From an uncultured Clostridia bacterium (GTDB taxonomy: Bacteria > Bacillota > Clostridia > Lachnospirales > CAG-274): a stretch of 27,783 nt of DNA. Below are positions 21,578 through 27,783 of this stretch, in pieces. Under the pieces are notes generated by a model. It made no database searches. It saw nothing but the letters and a program-made list of their open reading frames with translations, and had not been told where the DNA came from. The stretch lies in NCBI GenBank assembly GCA_910579745.1, contig CAJTVH010000042.1:1-27783 (forward strand), written 5' to 3'. A program made the position numbers and the translations under genes. Each line of letters begins with the position of its first letter. The first letter of the stretch is position 1.

Positions 21578-22939
21578 TTAAATACTATTATGTTTTTTAT
21601 CCGGAGTTACATTTCTTTTATTAAACAACATTTCCATAGCGGCGATAATCCTTTTTCTTGTCGCCGCGGGAATGATAATACCGTCTACTTGTCCTTTTTC
21701 GGCGTAGTAATATGGCGATGTAACGATATCATATTCCTTTTGACTCATTTTAAAAATTTCGGAGGCGCTTTCTTTGTTTAAAGCCGCGATAGTGGCGGAA
21801 GGCCAGGCGTAAATTATATCCGCACCGGTTGTTTTACTGTTCATGAGCAGGTATCCGCTTCCTATAGCGTTTCTTAAAATTACGTTTATTTTTGGAACTG
21901 TAGCGTGTATAAACGCGGAAATAAGTTTAGCACTGTTTTTTATAATTCCTTTTTCTTCCTCTATAGCGTTTTTTTCATATCCGACAATATCTGTCAATGT
22001 AAGAATAGGAATATTAAAGCAATCACAAAAATTAACGAAAGAATAGGCTTTGTCAGCGGATTTGGCTGTTATAAGTCCGTTATTGGCGATAACTCCCGTT
22101 GTTATTCCGTCAAGCTTTATAAAACCAGTAATTATAGTGTCAGCGTATAATTTTTTGATTTCAATAAAATTTCTGTTATCGGCGATGGATTCTATTATGC
22201 CCAATATATCAATTTCGGAATCATTATCCTCAATAATTGAGTTAAGATTTTCATCTTCTCTGTTTAAATCATCAGTAGTTTCCTCAAAATCCTCGTCAAT
22301 ATTATTAGATGGCAGTACAGAAATAAGTTCTCTTACCTTTGATAAACAATCATCGATATTATCAAAAGCCTCAGTAGCGGTGCCTTTTTCAACACAGGCC
22401 ATACTTCCTCCGAAAGAGTCGTATGACAAGCTTTTTCCGTCTATACCTTTAAGTGTGTTGGGGCTGTTTATAAACATTCTGCTTTTATCTATTATAAATG
22501 TAAAATCTGAAAGAGCGGGGATAAATGTCGCCATTCCGATACAGTCTCCTTTTATAATAGAAACTTGGGGAACAACTCCGCTTGCCTTCGCTTGGTTAGT
22601 AAGAAGATTGCCATAGGTCTCAAAAGAATCGGAAATATCGTTAAGCTCAAAACCCTCAGAATTTAAAAAACCTATTATAGGCGCTCCTACTTCTAAAGCG
22701 ATTTCATATATTCTCGCGATTTTTTTAGCGTGTTTGGTATTAACCGCGCCATTTTGAGAATATCCGCAGACAAGTTTTCCGTTAATTGTTCCATATCCGG
22801 TTATAACAGAGCTGTCGTTAAAAAATCCTACTTCAATAAAACTCCCTTCGTCGTATAAATTTTTGAGTTCAGGGTTTGAGTCGGTAGGACTTGCGTTAAT
22901 ACGTAAAAGAAGCTGTTCTACTTTTTCCGCTGAAGTCAT
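21578..22939 (-). CDS. divergent 12S/MmdA-type acyl-CoA carboxyltransferase subunit
   Basis: This crotonase-fold carboxyltransferase resembles methylmalonyl-CoA decarboxylase alpha and transcarboxylase 12S, which move CO2 between an acyl-CoA and biotin. The ATG at 22939 is chosen over an upstream in-frame TTG at 22954, because GGAGGG lies between them 8 bases before the ATG. At 453 residues it is about 50 shorter than usual. Family landmarks remain: GSFIEVGFF, SGVVPQVSIIKG, the LPSNN...NREDE linker (209-230), GIIKNSAKLISA, ATVPKINVI and ADIIYAWPSA. The N-terminal oxyanion motif (usually DSGGARIQEG) reads NSEGFELNDI (93-102), and the usual GPCAGGAVYSPAL reads GDCIGMATFIPAL (131-143). The missing glycines suggest altered chemistry or a substrate other than methylmalonyl-CoA. 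It is the first gene of the operon and divergent from a LysR regulator. Confidence 0.82.
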   Translation of the reverse strand: MTSAEKVEQLLLRINASPTDSNPELKNLYDEGSFIEVGFFNDSSVITGYGTINGKLVCGYSQNGAVNTKHAKKIARIYEIALEVGAPIIGFLNSEGFELNDISDSFETYGNLLTNQAKASGVVPQVSIIKGDCIGMATFIPALSDFTFIIDKSRMFINSPNTLKGIDGKSLSYDSFGGSMACVEKGTATEAFDNIDDCLSKVRELISVLPSNNIDEDFEETTDDLNREDENLNSIIEDNDSEIDILGIIESIADNRNFIEIKKLYADTIITGFIKLDGITTGVIANNGLITAKSADKAYSFVNFCDCFNIPILTLTDIVGYEKNAIEEEKGIIKNSAKLISAFIHATVPKINVILRNAIGSGYLLMNSKTTGADIIYAWPSATIAALNKESASEIFKMSQKEYDIVTSPYYYAEKGQVDGIIIPAATRKRIIAAMEMLFNKRNVTPDKKHNSI

Positions 22940-22954
22940 ATAAAATCCCTCCAA

Positions 22955-23417
22955 AAATAAATGATATTTTATTATAAGATTGACTTATTGGTTATAAATT
23001 ATATTATTTTTGTTTCTTTTAGAAATATAAATAAAAAATTTATGGGGAAAATCTTATAATATATTTTTATTTGACTATGATAAAAATATTGTAATTTTAT
23101 CTATTTTATTGTACTATTATAAAGTAGATAATTCTAATATTATTTCACATATATATAATATAATATTTAAGCTATATATGCAAGTGTGATTTTTGAAAAT
23201 TTGGTAATTGCTGAAAATGAGTAAATTATTTATGTGAATAATTTATTTTATAGAGAGCCAATAAAAGAATGAACGGATAAGTTATAAAAAATTAATATAT
23301 TAAAGAATTTTTTGTTGGTTAGCGTTAAAAGTTTCTAGAATTAGTAGTGTAATTTTTAAAGGCTTTATGAAAAATTTAATTAAATTTTCCGCAAATAAAA
23401 AAAAGGGGTATTATTTT
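22955..23417. other. intergenic control region between decarboxylase operon and LysR gene
   Basis: This gap of about 460 bases is very AT-rich. On the minus strand several TATAAT-like -10 candidates precede the operon, but none has a convincing -35, which fits LysR-dependent activation. Around 23143-23187 an imperfect dyad (TCACA and TATATA on the left, TATATA and TGTGA on the right) could be an operator. A full family-alpha repeat (23249-23356) lies next to the LysR gene. No additional gene is supported. Confidence 0.5.
23249..23356 (+). repeat. dispersed hairpin repeat family alpha, full copy
   Basis: The left arm gagagccaataaaagaatga and the right arm attttttgttggttagcgtt are imperfect complements. 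The order of left arm, ataagtt/ataagtaa core, right arm and tail ending gtaattttt matches the copy at 13077-13175. It lies upstream of the LysR gene and has no coding capacity. Confidence 0.6.
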
Positions 23418-24332
23418 ATGTTTATGGATTTTAAGCAGTTTGAGTATGTTCTTACGATAGCGAAAGAAAGAAGTTTCTCAAAAGCGGCTAAAAAGCTGTA
23501 CATTTCTCAGCCTTCGCTTAGTCAATATATAAATAGAATTGAATCAAGCCTTAAAGTATGTCTTTTTGATAGAACGACAAATCCCTTAAAATTAACTTAT
23601 GAAGGGGAAATTTACGTTGAGATAGCTTCGTCTATTCTTAAATTGGTTGAGAATATGTTACAGCGATTTGATGATATTGACGGGCTTTCTGGTGGTAAAC
23701 TAAATATAGGACTTACTCCGTCAAAAGCGAACCATCTTCTCCCTAAAATTCTTCCTGTATTCAAAAAAAAATATCCGGGAATAAAACTTACTCTTACCGA
23801 ATCGACTTCTAATATTCTTGAGGAACTAATAATTAAAGATATGGTTGACGTATGTCTTATGAATTTGCCTTTGAAAAATCATAATATAGCGTATGATGAA
23901 ATTTTATCTGAAGAAATTTTTGTCGCTGTTCCTATGGAGTTTAAAAATATGGCTGTGAACTCTAATAAAGAATTCGGTGATTTTCCCATGATAAGTGTAA
24001 ACGATTTAAAAAACGAGAAGTTTATTCTTTTACGGCCTGAACAAAGAATACGACAAATTTCTGACAATTTTTTCGCCAGTCTTGGATTTAAACCGGATAT
24101 ATTGCTTGAAACAAGCAGTATTGAAACTTCTATAAAGCTTACGGAGGCGGGAATGGGTATATCTTTTGTTCCAGCGTCCTCAGCTTTATCGAGTTCGTCA
24201 AATATTAAATATTACAGAATTGGAACACCTCCTCTTAAATGGACAACCGTTATGGCTTACAGGGAAAATACACATATAACAAAAGCCGCTCAGGCTTTTA
24301 TGAAAGTTGTGGAAAATATTATTGGCAAATAA
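23418..24332 (+). CDS. LysR-family transcriptional regulator
   Basis: This 304-residue LysR-type regulator has an N-terminal winged helix-turn-helix (about 3-62: FEYVLTIAKERSFSKAAKKL, then SQPSLSQYINRIE and LFDRTTNPLKLTYEG). An effector-binding region follows, opening with GGKLNIGLTPSKANHLLP. The ATG at 23418 is preferred over the ATG at 23367 because AAGGGG (23403-23408) lies 9 bases before it and the HTH begins right after. It is divergent from the five-gene decarboxylase operon, the classic arrangement for a LysR activator of its neighbour. The likely inducer is a carboxylic acid or CoA intermediate of that pathway, but this is inferred only from position. Confidence 0.9.
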   Translation: MFMDFKQFEYVLTIAKERSFSKAAKKLYISQPSLSQYINRIESSLKVCLFDRTTNPLKLTYEGEIYVEIASSILKLVENMLQRFDDIDGLSGGKLNIGLTPSKANHLLPKILPVFKKKYPGIKLTLTESTSNILEELIIKDMVDVCLMNLPLKNHNIAYDEILSEEIFVAVPMEFKNMAVNSNKEFGDFPMISVNDLKNEKFILLRPEQRIRQISDNFFASLGFKPDILLETSSIETSIKLTEAGMGISFVPASSALSSSSNIKYYRIGTPPLKWTTVMAYRENTHITKAAQAFMKVVENIIGK

Positions 24333-24404
24333 TATTATTTTAAGTGCTTTATAAGATAAACAAGTTTTTAGCTGTTATTTTAGGGGGATTTTTTAAAAAG
24401 TTTT

Positions 24405-24439
24405 TTTATACGAAATTAGTGTTTCTGTAAGTATACGAT
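24405..24439 (+). promoter_or_regulatory. direct repeat upstream of the hisZ promoter
   Basis: TATACGA occurs at 24408-24414 and again at 24433-24439, 25 bases apart, ending 10 bases before the hisZ -35. The first copy sits in TTTATACGAAA, identical to the right arm of the 4952-4983 inverted repeat. It may be a regulator site, or a coincidence in AT-rich DNA. Confidence 0.25.
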
Positions 24440-24449
24440 TTTCTTTTGC

Positions 24450-24477
24450 TTGACAAATGTTTGTAATGTGGTATAAT
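24450..24477 (+). promoter_or_regulatory. promoter of the his genes
   Basis: TTGACA (24450-24455), a 16-base spacer and TATAAT (24472-24477) preceded by TGG. The leader to the hisZ ATG is only about 50 bases, so there is no room for a T-box or His attenuator. A small TCACT/AGTGA dyad lies in the leader. Confidence 0.8.
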
Positions 24478-24535
24478 TTTATTAATTTATCACTCTACTA
24501 TAATAAAGTGAAATATTCTATGAGGTGAAAATAAT

Positions 24536-25789
24536 ATGGACGCTAAATTGCATACGCCGGAAGGGGTTAAAGATTATCTTCCTTACGAGGCGGCTTTTAA
24601 AACAGAAATTGAAAGAAATATTGAGACTGTTTTTTACAGATATGGTTTTTTACCTGTCAGCAGCCCCACATTTGAGTATATGGAGGTATTTGACGGGAAT
24701 GGCGGGCTTAGTTCAAAACAAATGTATAAATTTATTGATAGGGACAGTTCTATGTTGGTTTTAAGAGCTGATATGACTCCGGCTATCGCGAGAATCGCCG
24801 CGACCGCTTATGAAAAAAGTGATGTTCCTCTAAGATTTTATTATTTTGAGAATGTTTTTAGATATAATGAGCATTATCAAGGAAAACTTCGTGAGTTTAC
24901 ACAGGCGGGAATTGAGCTTATAGGTGTGAATTCTTTTGATGCGGACGCCGAAGTTATAGCCGTTTCCGTAAATAGTCTTTTGTCTTGCGGGCTTAAAGAT
25001 TTTAAAATTTGTATAGGTCAGGCGCAGTTCTTTTATGGTGTTCTTGAGGAAGGTGGGTTTGATAAGGAAACTTGTGAGAAAATAAGAAAATATACAGTCA
25101 AAAAGGATTACAGCGCTGTTCAAAAGATTGCGGAAGAGTCTGACGCTCCAGATAATATTAAAATTCTTTTTAAGGAGTTACCATTACTTATCGGCGATAA
25201 AAAAATTGTTGAGAGAGCGAGAGAGCTTGTTAATTCTGACAAAGCCAGAGGCGCTTTGGATGACCTTGAGAATGTTTATCAAATTTTATCTGAATATAAG
25301 ATTGAAAATTTTATTTCTTTTGATTTAAGCATAATTGGTCTTTATTATTATACAGGGATTATTTTTAGAGGATACGCCAAAGGTACGGGATTTTCCGTTA
25401 TAAACGGCGGAAGATATGATAAATTGCTTCAAAATTATGGAGTGAGTTCTCCCGCGGTGGGTTTCGCTATTAAAATTAATAATCTTTTGTCTGCGCTTGA
25501 AAGTCAGAATATTTTTGTTAAAGGGGAGAAAGCTGATACTTTACTTATGTATACAAAAGAGGGAAGAGCGACGGCATTGAACACTTCGGACGAGCTTAGA
25601 AGTCAAGGTCTTAATATTGAGAACAGTCTTTTTGGAGATGATTTTGAGAAAAATAAAGAATACGCCAAAAAGAAAGGGATGGGTGGTATTTTATATTTTT
25701 TAAATTCTGAGGACGTGAAAATAATTAATCTTGAGAAAGATACTATTTCGGATATTAAAATTTCAGACCTTTTGAAAGGGGAGGTATAA
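24536..25789 (+). CDS. hisZ: ATP phosphoribosyltransferase regulatory subunit HisZ
   Basis: This 417-residue histidyl-tRNA synthetase paralogue has lost aminoacylation and forms a hetero-octamer with short HisG, conferring catalytic competence and histidine feedback inhibition. The class II core is visible: HTPEGVKDYLP (motif 1 side), VLRADMTPAIARIAA, RFYYFENVFRY (motif 2 like) and YYYTGIIFRGYAKGTG-NGGRYDKL. No tRNA anticodon-binding domain is evident, and length is normal for HisZ. It starts after GAGGTG, with its own strong promoter, and ends 3 bases before hisG. This tight pairing confirms it is HisZ and not a true HisRS. Confidence 0.95.
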   Translation: MDAKLHTPEGVKDYLPYEAAFKTEIERNIETVFYRYGFLPVSSPTFEYMEVFDGNGGLSSKQMYKFIDRDSSMLVLRADMTPAIARIAATAYEKSDVPLRFYYFENVFRYNEHYQGKLREFTQAGIELIGVNSFDADAEVIAVSVNSLLSCGLKDFKICIGQAQFFYGVLEEGGFDKETCEKIRKYTVKKDYSAVQKIAEESDAPDNIKILFKELPLLIGDKKIVERARELVNSDKARGALDDLENVYQILSEYKIENFISFDLSIIGLYYYTGIIFRGYAKGTGFSVINGGRYDKLLQNYGVSSPAVGFAIKINNLLSALESQNIFVKGEKADTLLMYTKEGRATALNTSDELRSQGLNIENSLFGDDFEKNKEYAKKKGMGGILYFLNSEDVKIINLEKDTISDIKISDLLKGEV

Positions 25790-25792
25790 TTT

Positions 25793-26437
25793 ATGGAATA
25801 TTTGACATTTGCGCTCGCGAAAGGTAGGCTTGCTGAGAAAACTATGGAACTTCTTGAGGAAATTGGTATAACTTGTGATGAAATGAAAGAAAAGACTCGA
25901 AAACTTATTTTTACAAACGAAAAGCTTAAACTTAAGTTTTTTCTCGCTAAAGCTACCGATGTTCCGACATATGTTGAGTATGGTGCCGCTGACATTGGAA
26001 TTATAGGAAAAGATACTCTTCTTGAGGAGAAAAGAAATTTATGCGAGGTTCTTGACCTTAAATTTGGAAAATGTCGTTTTGCTGTGGCGGGAAAAGAGGA
26101 AATAAGAGAAAAACTTGAAAAATCCAATGATTTGCGTGTCGCCACAAAATATCCTAATATCGCTAAGGAATATTTTTATCATAAAAAACATCAAACGGTT
26201 GAAATCGTTAAATTAAACGGTTCCGTTGAGCTGGGACCCATCGTGGGGCTTGCGGATGTTATTGTTGATATTGTCGAGACAGGTTCAACTTTAAAAGAAA
26301 ACGGTCTTAAAGTACTTGAGGAAATTTGTCCCGTGTCCGCGAGAATGGTAGTTAATCCTGTAAGTATGAAGTTGCAAAGTGAAAAAGTAATTGAGATTAT
26401 TAAAGGTCTTTCAAAAGTTACGGATAAAAATGAATAA
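25793..26437 (+). CDS. hisG: ATP phosphoribosyltransferase, short form
   Basis: HisG catalyses the first step of histidine synthesis, joining ATP and PRPP to phosphoribosyl-ATP. At 214 residues it is the short form without the C-terminal regulatory domain, which is why HisZ precedes it. The motifs LAKGRLAEKTMELLEEIG (N-terminal), GAADIGIIGKDTLLE and the PRPP loop ADVIVDIVETGSTLKENGL are all present. The ATG is 3 bases after the hisZ stop with a GGGGAGG site inside the hisZ end, so translation is coupled. hisD follows after a gap of 289 bases filled with repeat debris. Confidence 0.96.
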   Translation: MEYLTFALAKGRLAEKTMELLEEIGITCDEMKEKTRKLIFTNEKLKLKFFLAKATDVPTYVEYGAADIGIIGKDTLLEEKRNLCEVLDLKFGKCRFAVAGKEEIREKLEKSNDLRVATKYPNIAKEYFYHKKHQTVEIVKLNGSVELGPIVGLADVIVDIVETGSTLKENGLKVLEEICPVSARMVVNPVSMKLQSEKVIEIIKGLSKVTDKNE

Positions 26438-26440
26438 TAA

Positions 26441-26690
26441 GGTGAGAGGCGTTTAAAATATACGTAAAAAAATCATAAAAATGTAAATGAAATTAGAGTA
26501 TTTTCGTTATATACACCCGTTAACTGAAATATGGGGAGAATTAAAATATGTATGAAAAATTATAAAAAATAGAAAGATTCGAAAATATGTTTATGATTTT
26601 TTGTATATTTACTCAACTCAAAAGCGCGGTTAAACTTTTAAGAAAGAGTTATTTATATAGTTTTCGGATAAGCTCTAATATTAGTTATGT
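26441..26690. repeat. degenerate family beta repeat debris in the hisG-hisD gap
   Basis: Two family-beta-like right ends are visible. AGTTTTCGGATAAGCTC followed by TA (26659-26677) matches the 17122-17140 end at 15 of 17 bases. GTATTTTCGTTATATACACCC near 26498-26518 resembles the 11045-11065 end. An inner hairpin pairs ataaaaaaatcataaaa-side sequence (about 26458-26480) with tttatgattttttgtatat (about 26590-26608). The segment gaaaaattataaaaaataga (26554-26573) also matches the beta interior. No ORF, terminator or promoter is clear. Confidence 0.4.
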
Positions 26691-26726
26691 TTGCGATTTA
26701 AATATTATTATTTGGAGGGATTAATT

Positions 26727-27783
26727 TTGAATTTGGTGGAATACAGCGAAAAAAAAAATAATGAGATAATTGACAAAATTCTTGGACGGTCTAAATTTGA
26801 GTATGGGGATGAACCATCGAAAGTTGAAAAAATTGTGAACGATATTAAGAATAATGGTGATGAGGCTCTTTTCAAGTATACAAAAACTTTTGACGGCATT
26901 GAGCTTAATAAAAGTAACATTCGGATTACTAAAGAGGAAATTGACAAGGCTTATTCTGAAATTGACCCAAAGCTTATTGAGGTTATGAAACGTTCAGCGG
27001 AAAGAATAAGGGTGTTCCATGAGAAACAAAAAAGAATAAGCTGGCTTGAACCGGAAAAGAGCGGAGAGCTTTTAGGGCAACTTATTTTGCCCCTTTCTTC
27101 TGTGGGAGTATATGTTCCAGGAGGAAAAGCGGCTTATCCTTCGTCAGTTTTAATGAATGTTATTCCCGCGAAAGTGGCGGGAGTTGAAAAAATTATTATG
27201 GTTACACCCCCTGATAAAAACGGAAAAATTTCCGCGAATACTATTGTCGCGGCGGTTGAGGCTGGGGTTACTCATATTTATAAGGTTGGAGGCGCTCAAG
27301 CTGTCGCCGCGCTGGCGTTCGGTACTGAAAGCATACCTAAAGTAAATAAAATTGTTGGGCCGGGAAATATTTATGTAGCTCTCGCTAAAAGATGTGTTTT
27401 TGGTTATGTTGGGCTTGATTCTGTAGCGGGGCCAAGTGAAATTCTTGTTATTGCCGATGAATCAGCTAATCCATCTTACGTCGCCGCTGATTTGTTATCA
27501 CAGGCGGAACATGACGAGCTTGCCTCATCTGTTTTGATTACAACAAGTATGGAATTTGCTGAGAAAGTTAATTATGAGATTGAGAGACAGACTGAGCGGC
27601 TTGAAAGGAAAGACATTATTAAAAAATCTCTTGATAATTATGGGGCTGTTATTGTTGTTGAAAGTATAGATACCGCTGTTGAGCTTTGTAATCAAATAGC
27701 TCCAGAACACATGGAAATATGCACGAAAGAGCCGTTTTTTGTTCTTCCGAAAATTAAAAACGCGGGAGCTGTATTCCTTGGTA
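26727..27783 (+). CDS. hisD: histidinol dehydrogenase, 3' end outside the window
   Basis: This enzyme performs the last two steps of histidine synthesis, oxidising L-histidinol to histidine with 2 NAD+ and a zinc ion. Translation most likely begins at a TTG (26727), because GGAGGG (26714-26719) lies 7 bases upstream. A GTG at 26736 is the alternative. About 352 of the usual ~430 codons are present and the frame runs off the end. Conserved motifs are visible in order: VGVYVPGGKAAYPSSVLM, VGGAQAVAALAFGTES, KIVGPGNIYVALAKR, LDSVAGPSEILVIAD, LLSQAEHDELA (zinc ligands Gln and His) and IAPEHMEI (catalytic Glu-His). It continues the his cluster behind hisZ-hisG, although the 289-base gap may contain its own promoter or be a mobile-element scar. 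Confidence 0.95.
   Translation, partial: MNLVEYSEKKNNEIIDKILGRSKFEYGDEPSKVEKIVNDIKNNGDEALFKYTKTFDGIELNKSNIRITKEEIDKAYSEIDPKLIEVMKRSAERIRVFHEKQKRISWLEPEKSGELLGQLILPLSSVGVYVPGGKAAYPSSVLMNVIPAKVAGVEKIIMVTPPDKNGKISANTIVAAVEAGVTHIYKVGGAQAVAALAFGTESIPKVNKIVGPGNIYVALAKRCVFGYVGLDSVAGPSEILVIADESANPSYVAADLLSQAEHDELASSVLITTSMEFAEKVNYEIERQTERLERKDIIKKSLDNYGAVIVVESIDTAVELCNQIAPEHMEICTKEPFFVLPKIKNAGAVFLG

Noticed and set aside
22050..22616. Plus-strand 188-codon open frame inside the 12S-like gene
   Set aside because: Antisense shadow with Ser/Ile/Leu-rich translation. The minus-strand frame has the family motifs and operon spacing.
8187..23356. CRISPR array suggested by similar ~100-base repeats
   Set aside because: The copies are many kilobases apart, imperfect and hairpin-shaped, with no regular spacers and no cas genes.
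24478..24535. T-box or His attenuator before hisZ
   Set aside because: The leader from the predicted promoter is only about 50 bases and has no His-codon run, specifier loop or terminator.

Overview
The window is AT-rich (roughly 30% G+C by eye), with strong AGGAGG-type ribosome binding sites, some TTG/GTG starts and TTGACA/TATAAT promoters. The gene content (smc-ftsY, a RelQ-like alarmone synthetase, short-form HisG with HisZ, a biotin-dependent Na+-pump decarboxylase cluster, a dockerin-bearing surface protein, a GHKL/LytTR two-component system) points to an anaerobic low-GC Firmicute of class Clostridia. A finer placement is not supported. No tRNA, rRNA, CRISPR array or complete insertion sequence is visible.

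Left part (1-8.2 kb). A possible integrase tail opens the window, followed by repeat-rich non-coding DNA. A minus-strand three-gene unit then reads from 4882 down to 584: a LytTR response regulator, a membrane-anchored surface protein with Ig-like and fibronectin-like regions, and a seven-TM GHKL sensor kinase. Divergent from it is a ~940-residue secreted protein with a beta-helix-like N-terminus, Ig/MBG-type repeats and a C-terminal dockerin, ending at a very strong terminator. The shared 350-bp intergenic region holds two opposed promoters, a near-perfect inverted repeat midway between them, a MITE-like hairpin and a 21-codon leader ORF that overlaps the start of the surface protein.

Middle part (8.5-18.0 kb). 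Plus-strand housekeeping genes are a small alarmone synthetase, a metallophosphoesterase and a cyclophilin. They end at a bidirectional terminator facing minus-strand genes: a DEDDh exonuclease, ftsY, smc and a DUF2225 zinc-ribbon/TPR-like protein. The smc 3' end lies inside a dispersed repeat. The gap upstream of smc contains one MITE-like element inserted at a TA inside another.

Right part (18.2-27.8 kb). A minus-strand five-gene operon encodes a 12S/MmdA-like carboxyltransferase, an OadG-like small subunit, a biotin carrier, an OadB Na+-pump subunit and a 5S/OadA-like carboxyltransferase. A divergent LysR regulator probably controls it. Having both carboxyltransferase types with one biotin carrier and no biotin carboxylase resembles transcarboxylase joined to a sodium pump. 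The window ends in histidine biosynthesis: hisZ, hisG and a 3'-truncated hisD, with repeat debris between hisG and hisD.

The features least explained by ordinary gene content are three families of short hairpin elements spread through the intergenic regions, and the regulator/surface-protein/kinase cassette with its divergent dockerin protein.
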